A DNA stretch of 64,000 bases from Bactericera cockerelli (GCA_024516035.1 CM044959.1:18496525-18560524); one strand, 5' to 3'; shown: positions 1-12,645, counted from the first letter of the stretch. The notes: a model not told the origin generated them from the letters alone. Made by a program: numbers and translations.

Positions 1-2084
1 AAATTTAAACTGATATGTCAAAAGTTTGACATATGTCAAAAAATGGCTGCTTTTTATTCAATCGGTGATTATGCACCGATAAAGTGTCGCAAGCACATGA
101 TGTTACATATCGTTCGATTTGCCTTGACGACGCGAATCCAAAAAGGTATAACATTACCACCTTAAGCCTGAAAATCGATTAATTTCAAGGCGACGATTAA
201 AACGGTTTTTTCAAACGCCGTTTTAAGGCAGAAGGAGACGTTTTTTCGGCTTTTTGAAAAAGAGGGGGAAGCGGTTAGGCAGGAACGGTGATTCTCCATG
301 TGATTTCCTACATTTTTGACAAAAAAAAATTGAAAATTTTAATCGTAAACCATACTATGTTTTTAATTCATTTGAATTTTTTTTTAATTATTTGAAAAAT
401 TAAAAATTTTTAGTGATTTTTCTGGGCCGTTTTCCGGGGCTATTATAAACGTTAACAGGGCATATTGCATATCGATCGAACCGGAAAATTTTCAGCTACA
501 AGAATTTTCTAAAAGAAAAGCTTCATATATAACCCAGTCCATGTGGGCGGGGCCGGTTCATTGATTAAAATTTTCGAAAATTTTTAATTTGCCCAAAGTG
601 ACTGTAAAATTTTATCAAAACTAGACCTATTATATATCATTCGATGCGCATTGACCAGGAGAATTCAAAAATGCCATAAACGTTGTAGGTCAAGGCGACT
701 AATCTCGAGTTAAGGCCAAAAAACTTTTAAGGCAAATTTAGGTCAAATTTGTTGCGTCAGACCTGTTTTTGCCGGCTTATTTGGGGGCGTTAACTTTATA
801 GTAACAAGATAATTTTTTGTAAAACCACACAAATGTCTTCTATTTTTTGCCATTAAAATATCAGATTTTTTTTTAAAGGGCAAACAGGTCAAAATAATGA
901 AAGATTGAAAAAAATGAAAAATAGGTCAAAAATCGACCCCACTCTAAAAGAGTGTCTTATTAGCCCGGTTTACCTTACAAATTTTTAATTTTACCGAAGA
1001 AGCCATTCGAAAGTTATTCAGGCCAGTTCTTGTGGGACCTTTGGATTTCAACAACAACAAAACAAATCGCTTCCACTGCCTTTTTCCGCACCCAAAGGAC
1101 CCCCCCCCCCACTTTCGACACGGATATCTTAGTTGCCCCCCCCTAGAGCGGATGCTGGCTACGCCCATGTTTTTGTGTACAACTTGTGGACAACCAGTGA
1201 GTATCTTATTTATACCTATTCAGGGATTGAATATAAATTTAGGTCTGTTGTGAGTGGGAGGAAAGAAAATTATCTCCTCGTAGGTATCTCTGACAAAAGT
1301 AAAGTTGAAAACACGGAGGAAAACATTGAGTGGGTGTGGAGTTAAGACTTGGAAATATTGAAGCAGGGGGTGAAGAGAAACATCTTTCCAAGGAGGTAAG
1401 AAGAGATTAGGAAGGAAGATGTAGGTACCTAGGTATTTATTATGTTGCTTATTTTTTATAAAGGATATTTTTTTACTTAAGTTTACAGATATTATTATTA
1501 TAACATTTTGCTCTCTTTTCTTTACATTAAGAAAAGTTAAGGTAGTGCTTCTTTCTCCCCATTTTGTTGTCTGCTCATTTTTCAATTACTTGAATTCATG
1601 TAGTCGTTTAAAATATGTAAAATTTAAAAATAATCAGTATAATATGTAAATAGCGAAGAAAAGCACAGAGCGAATTTGAATATGTGCTTGCATTTAAATA
1701 AAATATTTAATTTCAAGAGATATTTATAAACCTATATAGAATATAATGCGTTTCTATATGTATTATTACGTTGTACTTCCGAAAATATCCCTATGTCGTA
1801 ACCTCCTGAGCAACTTTGGTTTTGTATCTGTCTGTCCGTCTTGTAATTTGTATTCACTAACTAATTTATGGTTTAGCTCTGATATTAAGAATTTTGCGAA
1901 AAAAATGTGCAAAAATGAGGTCGTTAACTTGTCGATAGAGAATTTTTGTAGAATCTAGAATTTAGGGAAAAGGCTAGAATGTACTCTACCATATAAAACA
2001 AATTTGAAGAGAATTTCGGTTGAGAAATATTGGGAAATACAAGTGATTTTTCACTTTTGGGAAATTCAAATAAGCTTGAAACAG
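1..2084. other. AT-rich intergenic DNA, no gene recognised
   Basis: Open frames here are short (under about 125 codons), start and stop without splice context and resemble no family I know. The sequence is AT-rich with scattered homopolymers, including a run of C near 1100. I see no RNA gene and no clear transposon end. Confidence 0.6.
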
Positions 2085-2160
2085 CTGTCCAGGTATATTC
2101 TGATATTCATGTACAATTGTACATCTAGTACAACTGCTCACTTTTCTTTATAGGTATAGG
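2085..2160 (+). repeat. Dispersed repeat shared with CDC50 intron
   Basis: The stretch beginning CTGTCCAGGTATATTCTGAT is very similar to two copies at about 19296-19370 and 19440-19510 inside a CDC50 intron. All three run into a segment reading CTCACTTTTCT. No coding potential; family unknown. Confidence 0.55.
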
Positions 2161-2510
2161 TACTGATTTAGTAAAAATATCTCGAAATATTCACGATAAT
2201 GGAGAGTCGCTACTAAATTTTTTTGCTAAGTTTATAGAATGTGAACCCTTCACGAGGAAGTATTGTGTCTAGTTTGTTTTGACAAGGCAGTGTATTTTGT
2301 TTTTGTAAGGGAGCATTTTAATATTGTGTTTTTACTTAATATTTCAATGTATGTTTGAATATTATTCAAAAATAAAACAACCCTCATGCTATGGAAACTT
2401 TTTGGGAAGTGGCGACTTAAAAATATAAGGAAAAAAACGAGTGAAGATGATTAACTTGGATTTATGTTTACTAATATAATTATCTCAAAGAATCTTTTCT
2501 TTGAGCTCAG

Positions 2511-2853
2511 TCTGTCTCGGTAGCTCAGTGGTAAAGGCGGCACTCTGTGAATTCAGAGGTCGCGGGTTCGAAACCCAGCCGTGACATGACAAGTTGATTA
2601 TAGGTACTGATTACACAAATATATGTAGGTTTTTATTATTACAAATAAAACACCTCATCCATATTGATATTTGATGGCAAGGAGCCCAATACGCTCGCTA
2701 TTGGGTTATATTCCCAAATGACAAGTTATATTCTCATTTGGGATTTTTACCACATAATAATACGTCTTGGGCTTACTGCTGGAATAATGGGACTTACTAG
2801 TCTTAATCGGGCAGTTTAAATAAGGCGATATTATTATTATTATTATTATTATT
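2511..2853 (+). mobile_element. SINE family 1 (tRNA-derived), interrupted copy
   Basis: The head has pol III boxes of tRNA type: A-box-like GGTAGCTCAGTGGTAAAGG near 2519 and B-box-like GGGTTCGAAACCC near 2565. The body is shared with other copies in this window (GGGATTTTTACCACATAATA) and the tail is (ATT)n at about 2830-2853. Roughly 110 bases of unrelated sequence (about 2598-2708) separate head and body. Other copies: 10046-10258, 14945-15137, 32480-34980 (interrupted) and 36841-37045. Confidence 0.8.
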
Positions 2854-3619
2854 CTTTGATCCTGCTTACCATTGATTTGTAGATTGACGAATGTTGAATC
2901 ACTCCCCTAACTGTTTTAGGATTCCAAGGACTCCAATTGAAAAGGACAGCATTCAACTCATTCGTTTTAATGAAGATCCATTGCCCCGATGGTCAACACA
3001 TAATAATAAATTATTTGTTTTATTTTTCATTTCTTTTTTGTATACATCTTGTGAGGAAGGCATTTTCTCGATATCTAGTATAAAGTCTCAAAATTGCCAC
3101 GTGTATACAATGTGAACCAATCATGAGGAAGTATTGTGTCCATAATTGGCATTGTTTTTTTTCAAGTTTCACTTTTGTAAATTAATTTATTTGTGATTTC
3201 TTTCAGTGAAAAAATCATCGCGCTCCCACAGAAAAAGTCTTTCAGTAACAGAGCACCGGGAGTTATCTAGTCGAATGTTTATTTTTATGTGGACAAATAT
3301 TTAGTAGAGATTTTTGTCGTCTCAGGAATTTGAACCCGCGAACCTCTTCGTAGCAAGCAGCAGACGAACTGCTCTGTCCGTCTTCTTATTATTATGTTTT
3401 CAAACGTCAATTCTGATGAAGATTTATAGGATCATTATTTTCATGAGATCATATCCCTCGGGACGGGATACCACAGATGCTGATACCCCCGTCAATGAAA
3501 CACAATATGAGAGTCAATGAAAGAGTTGTAATGGTAGTAAAAGTAGTAGTATTGGTGGGAGTTGTAAAACGATTCCCTCGCAATTTTTATGAATGGAACT
3601 GATTACACAGACATCGTCT
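2854..3619. other. Intergenic DNA with one tRNA-like SINE head
   Basis: No gene recognised. A reverse-complement tRNA-like head with B-box (GAATTTGAACCCGCGAACCT near 3325) lies at about 3322-3380 on the minus strand and is probably a decayed SINE. The phrase around 3108-3145 resembles 2238-2275, so a second degenerate dispersed repeat is present. Confidence 0.4.
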
Positions 3620-3626
3620 CGACGGG

Positions 3627-3672
<46 letters not shown>

Positions 3673-4019
3673 GCGGAGGATCAGGAGAGCAAAACAAGGA
3701 AATTCCTGATGAAAATCCCGAGCAAAACAAAATGGCTCACACGAGAAATGGAAACACAAAGATAATGGTTGGAGGGGAATGCGACGATAGGACAGAAAGC
3801 GTGAGAGGGGTAAGAAACGAGGGCACGAAGTAACGGATTAGACGACTTGGAGGCGGGCTGTCGGAAACATCAAAGAAGAAAACGACTTCAAAGAGGAACT
3901 GAACGAGAATTGGAGGGGCAGGTGGTGGGGGCAGAGGAGAGGGAGGAGCAAAGAAGAGAGAAGGAGGAGGAGGAAGCAGATAATGGGAAAAAATTGTTAA
4001 CTAACTAAGGGAGAGAGGA

Positions 4020-4050
<31 letters not shown>

Positions 4051-5290
4051 GTAACGGGAGTGGGTAACTTGAAAAATTTGCTGGCAGTACTTAGGTTAGT
4101 TTTCTCTCTCTTGCTCTCAGCCAATAGCCAGTTATTCTAGAGGCGGAGCTATGAGCTAATAGTAATCCAAGAGAGGCTCTCCGACACAACAGCTAATTCA
4201 GTAGGAAGCACCAATGCAATGATTCAATTATTGCAGCAACACCAACCACAATATTATTTCCAATACATATCTGGATTCTGCGATAAGAGAGAAAGAGGAG
4301 AGAAACGGGAAAGAAAGGAAGAGAAAGAGAATGATAAGATCAGGAAAAGAGAAGGTTCAGTAAACTTAGAAGGAAAAACTCTCAAAGTATTAAAGAGAGA
4401 TAAATAAAGAGAGAGAAATATTGAGATAAGACAGAGAGGAAAGAGAAGAGAGGAGGAAGAAGAGAATGGAAGAGTTTATCTCTTTCAGTCTAATGTACCT
4501 AGCTGTCGACTATAAGTGAGAGAGAGAAACTTCCAAACAACAATTCTATAAGAGAGAGAGAGAGAGAGAGAGATTTCACCAGACCACCTTGACCACTAAT
4601 CGAACTGTTTGACCGAAAATGATCATGTCACTAGAGGATAATGAAGGAGATTAAGAAGAAGAACAAGAAAGAGAGTCAGAAGAAGAAGAAATAGAAAGAG
4701 AGGAAGAAAAAGAAGAAAGAGAGGAAGAAGAGAAGAAGAAGAAGAAGAAGAAGAAGAAGAAGAAGAAGAAGAAGAAGAAGAAGAAGAAGAAAGAAGAAGA
4801 AGAAGAAAGAGAGGAAGAAGAAAGAGCAAGAAGAAGAAAAGAAAGAAGAAGAAGAAGAAGAGAGAAGAAGAAGAAAAAAAAGAAAAGAAGCAAAGAAAAG
4901 AAGCAGAAGAAGAAAAGAAAGACATGGAAATGAGTGAAGAATGGCACAAGAAATGGTGACCACTGCGTGAGATCTCAAGTGCGGGTAGTAAGTGGGATAC
5001 CACTGGCTGTCATTCTTGCATTAGTGGTGCTTACTGTCAGTCTGTGGGTATAATGGCGGTAAAATGATGGCTACCTACTGTCATGTCAACCATGTATAAG
5101 AAGAAATTTTCAAACAACCATGTTTTCCAGAAGTACCTATGGTGGAAAGGTAGAATGAGAGAATGAGTGTGAGAGAGTGTATGATTGAGAGAGAAAGATA
5201 AAAAGAAGAAAGAGAAAGAGAAGAAAGAGAAAGAGAAAGAGAAAGAGAAAAAGAAAAAGAAAGAGAATGGAATGAGTAAGAGATAGATAG
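3620..5290 (+). repeat. Long polypurine tract with GA and GAA microsatellites
   Basis: About 1.7 kb is dominated by purines on the plus strand. It contains (GA)n at about 3630-3675, 4018-4050 and 4552-4573, a (GAA)n run at about 4733-4810 and further GAA/AAGA-rich sequence to about 4920 and 5195-5270. The Leu/Ser/Phe-rich open frames on the opposite strand are by-products of the repeat and are not genes. Such tracts can form triplex (H-DNA) structures. Confidence 0.85.
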
Positions 5291-6249
5291 GAATAAAAGG
5301 AGATGGATGAAAGGCCACGGTAAGTATAGGGTAATCACTTGAGAAAGGATAGCTTCTTCCTCTGTGACGTCACAAGTATTGGTGCAGGTCAGTGACCTTT
5401 TATAAAAACCATTATCTAGTCTAGTAAATGAAATGGCAGACTGCTTGTCGCCGAGATGAGCTTTGACCCAGTCGTAATGTATTGAGACCCATATTGTGTT
5501 AGTGCAATGAATACAATAGACACACACCATACGTTAATATTCCTAACTTTCCACTGCTGTTAGCCGGATGTCTCATGAACGAGAATTAATATTACGGTGG
5601 AGTAAAAAAGTTGTCATTTGCATTTTGGCAATCAAATCGTGATATCACAGGTACTCAAAACCGCCCACTAAATATTTACCATATTAGGGAATCGAACCAC
5701 CGACATAGATATTAATTAAGAAATCGAAAACGAGCTCTGATTTTTGCCTTCGTTTATAAAACTTATCCAATAACAATAAAAAAGTCCTGAAACGGAATTG
5801 TGTTTAGATATGTTCTCCTCATTCTCATGTATGAACTCATGTGATGATTTGTTAGTGGCGGAATAGTAACCTGGAGGTCGGTGGTTCAAGTCCTAAGTTC
5901 GGTAAAAATTAGGAGTCAATCTGAGTATTTGTGACATTACGAAAGTGACTACTACAAATTAATATAATAACTTTTCCCCCTTCCATTTGTAAATTAAATG
6001 ATAATGGCCACGATACTAAAGGTCATGTTATAAGTCAGTTTGTTTAGCTGGAAAAAGTGCCTTTGTCAAGAATGTTTATCCTCAAGGCTCTGTAGTACAG
6101 GCAGTATCATAACACTCGTTACTCGCAGCTCAATGAAGCGCTGAGAGCTTTCCTTTCAGCAAATTTCACCTTGAACGGGTGCCGTATGAACTTTGCAAAT
6201 GTCGCTGAAATGTCAAAGGTAGCGAGCATGAAGGCAAACTAAGGAGGAG

Positions 6250-6285
<36 letters not shown>

Positions 6286-6503
6286 TAGGTACACATATTA
6301 ACCAGTAAAGAATTAAATATTAATACATAATTTTACATCCAAGGATTCACGGTATCTCTGTAAGGGGATTATAAAGTTTGTGTGATTATATTTTCACAAT
6401 ATGAATTAAACATAGATTATAGGTATCAGAGAAGGGGATAGTTGGAAAATAGACAGATGAACAATTTAAATAAATCGAATTTCTGTTTATACTGACAAGA
6501 TCA
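5291..6503. other. Intergenic DNA with SINE-2 remnant and poly-T run
   Basis: No gene recognised. At about 5870-5965 a decayed SINE family 2 copy is visible (GAGGTCGGTGGTTCAAGTCC, then the gtgac-att-acgaaagtga tail). An uninterrupted run of about 33 T lies at 6251-6284. Confidence 0.5.
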
Positions 6504-6720
6504 TTAGCCAGCGTCGATGGCACGTTGAATACACCAGTTCGCATTCTGTCATTGAAGTTAAGCACTGTCCAACGAGGCTAGGATTGGATAGATGACCATT
6601 CAAATTCGAACTCTCGTGATACTGGCTATTCCCCGGCCCTACTCAGGCTGGGTGAGGTTAATGTAAGTAGCTGGTTCTTGAATTTTCCACGGAATAAAGG
6701 GCCACCATCACGAGGAATCG
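6504..6720 (+). mobile_element. 5S rRNA-derived SINE (SINE3-like)
   Basis: The 5' part reads GGCACGTTGAATACACCAGT then GAAGTTAAGCACTGTCC and GGATTGGATAGATGACC. It follows eukaryotic 5S rRNA in order and spacing, including the internal pol III promoter region. It is followed by a body with GCTGGGTGAGGTTAATGT, which also occurs in tRNA-headed SINEs here (18950-19110, 19675-19790). A better-preserved copy with target-site duplication is at 58399-58663. Confidence 0.75.
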
Positions 6721-9700
6721 AACCTGGGTCCCTAGGTGACATCCATTAAGTCCTAACCTCGCTGAACGTTGCTTTGTTTAAATGCAGCGATCCTACGAAA
6801 ATGATAATATTCAACATGTTGTGAATAAAAATGACGTAAAATATCCACTTGCGTCTATTGTTGTAAGAGAGGAGCTCAGAAGCCTCCACTAAAAATACAA
6901 ATAAGCAATTCATAATGATTCTCTACTCTTTCGTAATCGTTTGATAGAGAACTAAGCTCCCATGAAAGTATAGGCATGCATAGCTGATAGCAGGACAGGT
7001 AGTCCCATTACATCAACAATACAGTATGAAAACGAAACTATAAATAATTATCATCTAAGGATGGCGTCAGATTGAACGAGTGTTGTCAGGTAAAAATATC
7101 CTTACTAGTAGTCTTAGAAATGTTAGGTACCCAACTTTCTAATGATAAGCAGTGAAAGAACAGCTTAATGCCTAAGTAATAATTGACAAAGGCTCCAGAA
7201 CCACAATAAAGCTCCCATCAGGAAAGCAAATTGGAAAGCTCAAGTCTATTATTTATCCTGGTGACATCATTCCAGGGTATAAAAGCTCCAACAAAAGCTA
7301 ACAGGAGAAAATGTTTAGATAATAAGAAGGAAGCGAGGGAAAGAAAATCATGGCATTAATAAAAGTCAACCTTCCCCCTCCTTAATTCTTCACTTCCCCT
7401 CATTCTATGCTCTCTCTTTCTCGCTCCAATTCTATCTCGCCCTTTTGTTTTTTTCTCACTCATCCTCCCCTTATCTCTCTCTTACTCATCCATTCCCCTT
7501 ATGCTATCTCACTCCTGAGAAACCCCTCCCCTCCGCAAAGGGTAGTGTGTTGATATAAAACTCTTACGTATTGATTTCTGTCTCTCTTTCTCTCTCACCC
7601 CGTCGACCCCACTCATACACACCACTACCCCCTCTACTTCTCTCTCTCTCTCTCTCCTCACTCACTTTTCTCTGTTTTTCTTTTAGCTTCTGCGTCCTGT
7701 TTTATTGTAACACTGCTCCTACAGAGTGGAATGTAAGTATAAGAGAGAGACTACGTAGTAATGGTAGTGTTGACATCTCCACTAAAATACAGTAAATCAA
7801 GGCCTGTGCTGTACCTAGTAGTATTTTGACTCCATTATCACCTCCACATAATAGTGATTCTGTGAGAACCTATTTTTTTATTCATGGTTTGTGAATCAGT
7901 TATTGAATGGTGGATGAATTGTTAAAGGGCAAGAAAATCTAAATGAAAATCTAACAATCAACAATTCCTCTTAAAACGTTTCCTTCATAATTATTATGAT
8001 TTTATTAAGGCTGAGATTATATTTATTTATGGAACTCTCAGAGTGGGGGTGAAAAATATTGCGACCCTTTTGGCCAATTTTCCTCGACTAACATCAAGAG
8101 ACATTTTATTCAGAAAAGAAAAAAAAAGCTGAAATCCCCCCTTACAATGAACCACCCTGTAATGGAATTAAAGTGAATAAAACTTATAGCAACTGCGGGA
8201 GCGTTACATCATGTCGCGCTATCTCTCTCACTCAAAGTCCTGGGGGCGACAAAGGTTGTCAGGAGATATCCTGGCTGGGGTGGGGGTAGACACGAGGTAG
8301 TTTGAAACGCAAATCTGAAGTGAGAGGAGGGGAAGGGATGATTGATCATTTCCCCTCCGGCGCCTCTCGACTTTTTCACATTATGACATTTATACGTTTT
8401 TGTGTCTGCCTCCTCCTCCTCCTCCTTCCTGAATGGGGCATTATCACTGTTATCAGGTTTTATTTAGCCGGGATTTATTGCACAGTATTTTATTGCTTGG
8501 CTGGTTAATGTTTGATAATGTGGTTTTGATTGTTGTCGGTGTTGTTATCTATGATTTTTGAATTATGTATTCATTTCGCGGCGCCTTGGGTTATGTATTA
8601 TTTAATTCATTGGCTAACTTTATAGGAGAAGTGTGTGTTGATTATTGGAGCCAAAGAGCTTTTAACACCATCTCCCCTAAAAAATGAAAATTGAGTTTAG
8701 TATGCCCGGGGGAAAGTTGCGATAATTAATTTTTACAAGCTATGAAGATATTTCGTAACAGAATGAGCAATGAAAAGCTTCTTTTATGACTTCATTTTTA
8801 AAAATGAAGCATAATATTCATATTTATCAAACTGTCATGAATAAAATCTTGAATTAAACAGATTGAGAAAAAACATTGTTTTTATTTCATATCTCTGTAT
8901 CAAATAGAATACTGCATGCTGTTCAGATATTGGTCACCCGGGAAGGAAAAATGAGAAACATACCTACCTATGAAAGGAAATCAGAAACACGGAAACAATT
9001 ATTTTGTCAGCAAGTATGACCCGATACTCCCGATAGGCAATCAATTTCCGGAACACAAATTAAGATGTAGTTTTGGTGAATGAATACATCATTGTTAATT
9101 GATATTTTCCTGTCCAAAAAGAATAGATATAAAGACATGCGGTCCAACCATAATCCATATTTGATGAGAAAACCGGATAGCTAGCAAATAAATTGATCGA
9201 TGTAGTACAAAACAACCCCGTTATAAATGATTACACTTCTTGAGATAGACATGAGACGCACAACGGCCATGCACAAGTCGTTTGTTGAATATTAAATCAA
9301 CCCCCCGGCAAAGTACGGGAAACCGCTAGTCATACAAGATATAATTTACTATCTAATTCGAGAAAAACAAGTAGGCAAGTACCTACAACCCACTAGTATT
9401 TTCCTTGATGAAGACCATGTTGTCCAATATGAATACAAACCCGGCCAGTGTTTTTATCACTTGACAGAACCATCTGAGAGAAAGCTAAAGTGTAAATTAA
9501 TTCCACATTAAATTATGTATATTATTAGTGAAAAAAAAACGAGATTCGCTCTGTTGTAAAAAAAAAAGAGAGTGGGTATTCGTTGTTTGGTTTCAGAAAA
9601 CACGTTTTAGTTTTCCCGGGTAAAAGAAATAATTCTCTGATCGTAACTGAAATGGTTGGCTCTCTCTGTTGGAGTAAGTTGGCAACTAGAGAAGTGTCTC

Positions 9701-9878
9701 AGGAGAAAATGTACGTGTTTTTTTATGACTCACTATTGCTCAAGGGGAAAATTTTATAAACACCGCAAGATTCATCAGGTCAGAAAATTTCCCGATACAT
9801 CATCACCCGTCTTCGCCATTTCCCGTTCAAATGTGTTCGAAATTTTCCGCCTGAATTTCCGATCATGTCAGACTCTTA
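6721..9878. other. Intergenic DNA, no gene recognised
   Basis: I see no spliced gene, RNA gene or clear transposon ends. About 7380-7690 is pyrimidine-rich with (CT)n near 7640-7660. Open frames near 7571, 8302 and 9656 are short and lack recognisable motifs. Confidence 0.5.
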
Positions 9879-9951
9879 GGGCGAAATTAATAGACGATTT
9901 TGTAATACCTAAGCAATGACTTAAGTTATCGAAGTTGTCTATTAATTTCGC
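9879..9951. mobile_element. MITE family 1, short copy
   Basis: The inverted ends GGGCGAAATTAATAGAC and GTCTATTAATTTCGC enclose a short palindromic core. Longer relatives with ends GGGCGGAATTAATAGAC lie at 28468-28595, about 61573-61705, about 61730-61860 and, partly, about 63437-63560. No coding capacity. Confidence 0.7.
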
Positions 9952-10045
9952 ACTAAGTTTTAGCACGTATTTTCATAGTTGCATGTGCCTCAAACGCAAT
10001 GCTTATTATGGATTGTAGTGTTACTAACGGACTGATTTTCATATT

Positions 10046-10258
10046 TAATATAATAATAATAATATCGCCTTATTTCTACTGCCCGATTAGGACTTTTAAA
10101 TCCCATTATTCCAACAGTAAGCCCGAGACGTATTACTATGTGGTAAAAATACCAAATGGGAGGATAACTTGTCATGTCCCGGCTGGGTTTCGATCCCGCG
10201 ACCTCTGGATTCACAGATTGCAGCCTTTACCACTGAGCAACCGGAATTGGCCGGGACA
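10046..10258 (-). mobile_element. SINE family 1 copy
   Basis: Read on the minus strand: tRNA-like head with B-box (GGGATCGAAACCC), body GGTATTTTTACCACATAGTA and an (ATT)n tail at about 10046-10062. Continuous, with no large insertion. Confidence 0.8.
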
Positions 10259-10717
10259 ATAAGACTAATTGACCATTAATCAATTTGATTGTGTATAAAG
10301 ATTTTTGTTCAGTTTATGATTAAATCTGTCCATTCGTTTTTAACCCTAATAGGCTTTTATTTTTACTTAGAGTTAAGTTAATTTACATTTGACATGTACA
10401 TTAGCTACCTAAGAGTTAATTGTAAGAAATTTGAAAGGAGAAAGAAAAGGATAACACTGAGATTGTACAACTACAAAAAGATATTAAGTTAAATACAATT
10501 TGTCAGCCAAATTGAGTAGGTATAATTTAGACATTTATATAAGTAAAGATTATAAATATAAATAAGTGCACTTGATACATAAGAAAAAAGAAACAATATT
10601 TGGATAGAAATAACGCCAATAGATTTTGATTTTGAACTGGCCAGACAGAAAAACAAGGTCATGACGAAGAAAAAAAATCTAATCATCAGTTCAGATGAGT
10701 GTTTCACAGGGTTTTTT
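10259..10717. other. Intergenic DNA, nothing recognised
   Basis: AT-rich sequence without a supported gene or repeat boundary. Confidence 0.4.
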
Positions 10718-11010
10718 TTTGGCTTGGTTCAGGGGCCCTTGTCAATTATTAAGCCTCCTTGTAAAGACAGTGGTAGAAGTGCTGAGTCATTCCTCCACTG
10801 TCTGGCTACCATCGTTCACGATGACGCCACCCTATGAATGATGAAACAGCAGCTACTGTAGACGCTCGTGGTCTGTGTTGTAGCTTGCTTATTCCGTTGT
10901 ATGCCGCCCCTCTGATGGGTGAGAAGTGACAGAATACCTCCCATTTGGGTGCTGGGTCGACACGAGCGCATCGAAAGGTATCCTTTAGTACGCAACTGGG
11001 CAAACACAAT
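10718..11010 (-). mobile_element. Composite repeat: E5 element plus SINE family 4 body
   Basis: About 10718-10835 is a reverse copy of a dispersed element (called E5 here) that also occurs at 29718-29880, 37895-38205 and 60740-61025; its signature is GGGTGGCGTCATCGTGAACG on the element strand. About 10850-11010 is the body of SINE family 4 in reverse orientation, forming an inverted pair with 11170-11325. Confidence 0.65.
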
Positions 11011-11071
11011 GGGGGCTAATACCCTGGGGTAGAGCCAGTAATCTAACCATGTTATTAAATTTTTTAGCGCG

Positions 11072-11330
11072 CGATTAGCTCAGTGGTTAAGCACTCGCTT
11101 GCCATGCGGAAGGTCCCGGGTTCGATCCCCCGTGCCGACAAAAATTTGTATTCTTAATTTGGTTACAATTGTTTGTAAGGGATACCTTCCGGTTCGCTCG
11201 TGTTGACCCAGCACCTAAATGGGGAGTATTGTGCCACTTATCGCCCATCAGAGGGGAGTCATACTACGGGATGGGCAGGCTACAACACAGACCACAAGCG
11301 TCTACAGTAGCTCCTGTTTCATGGCTACGA
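11072..11330 (+). mobile_element. SINE family 4 (tRNA-derived)
   Basis: The tRNA-like head has A-box TTAGCTCAGTGGTTAAGC and B-box GGGTTCGATCCCCC at about 11072-11140. A body follows with GATACCTTCCGGTTCGCTCG and CGCCCATCAGAGGGGAG. Reverse copies: body only at 10850-11010, head and body at about 62660-62885. The insert in the anticodon region and the attached body argue against a functional tRNA gene. Confidence 0.7.
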
Positions 11331-12098
11331 AATAAAAAAGGCTGTGAAACACTCATCTTTAAAAAATATAGGCGGCCACGACGGAGTCCGGAAAATTGTC
11401 TATATCAAGCTGTAGGTACCTGGGTCTAGGGTCCAGGGTGTAGGTTATAGGCCCAGGGTCCACGCTGTGGCCGCCTACTTAGAAACAAATGTAACCAAGT
11501 TTGAATACAATTTTTTTGTTAGCTCTGATGATCGAACGCGGAACCTGACGCATCTTATCACTGAGCTCTTCGTGTACTCAGTGGTAAGATAATGCATTGA
11601 AGTGATGGCATTAATGGAAACAGGTGAAGAATTTGCCTATTTCCATTAACACCTAAACTTTAAACTATTTTTTAAAAAATATATTCATAAAAGTTTATGA
11701 ACATTTTTAAATATTTTGTTTACTTTTTCATGTTCTCTCATTTTGTTGTTTTTGATAAAATGTTCTTTGATTTATAAAAATACAAATAAAGTACCTTAAA
11801 AAAATATTCACGTGACAGCTAATACACAACCTAACCTACAGTACTATCTACGTTAGTAAATTAAAAGATGTTTCCGAAATATTGCAAAGGAAACTTTAAT
11901 TTTTTTAGGTCTCTAAAATACTATCTAATATAACTATTATTAGTCGTGCGAAAATCTAAAGATGTAACTACAACACATACATTATAATTACGTAGATAAT
12001 AAATGATTAATATGTTTTTATAAATATGGTATACTTATCTTTTATGATGTCACGTGGTGACTATTGGAGATCTTTTTGTGTTTTAATATTGGTATATA
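11331..12098. other. Intergenic AT-rich DNA
   Basis: The segment 11365-11475 (GGCGGCCACGACGGAGTCCG and following) resembles 36745-36840 and so is a dispersed repeat fragment. A tRNA-like minus-strand B-box sits near 11530. The rest is AT-rich with no feature. Confidence 0.4.
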
Positions 12099-12645
12099 CT
12101 ATCCCCCCAAAAACACCACTTCGTGGTTAAAAAAAAAGAACGCCTCACTCAAAGAATAATTATAATTAGCTAAAAATAAATGATATCAAATTGAGAACAC
12201 CTTGTCCCCTCTGTTTCTATATCTCTGCACTCCTCTCTGAATTTATTCCTCTTATGTTTAGCTTTATTTATCCTTTCTAGGGGTCATACCAAACTTGATT
12301 TCTCTTTAAATTTACTTGTTGCACGGCAATAAAAAATGGCGGTCGGAGTATGATTTTTCTGAAGTTATTTGATTTGAATCGAGAAAATTACACCGCGACC
12401 GCCATTTTTTATTGCCGTGCAACAAGTAAATTTAAAGAGAAATCAAGTTTGGTATGACCCCTAGAAAGGATAAATAAAGCTAAACATAAGAGGAATAAAT
12501 TCAGAGAGGAGTGCAGAGATATAGAAACAGAGGGGACAAGGTGTTCTCAATTTGATATCATTTATTTTTAGCTAATTATAATTATTCTTTGAGTGAGGCG
12601 TTCTTCTTTTTTTAACCACGAAGTGCTGTTTTTGGGGGGGATATC
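12099..12645. repeat. Foldback element with ~245-bp near-perfect arms
   Basis: The left arm (about 12101-12345) and right arm (about 12396-12640) are reverse complements with very few mismatches, separated by a loop of about 50 bases. The outer ends carry ATCCCCCCAAAAACA / TGTTTTTGGGGGGGAT and the inner ends CAATAAAAAATGGCGGTCG. There is no coding capacity. It could be a foldback transposon or a hairpin-RNA locus; a transcript would form a long duplex. Confidence 0.85.

Noticed and set aside
4623..5003. Phe/Ser/Leu-rich frames opposite the GAA tract
   Set aside because: Low-complexity translation of a microsatellite; no gene evidence.
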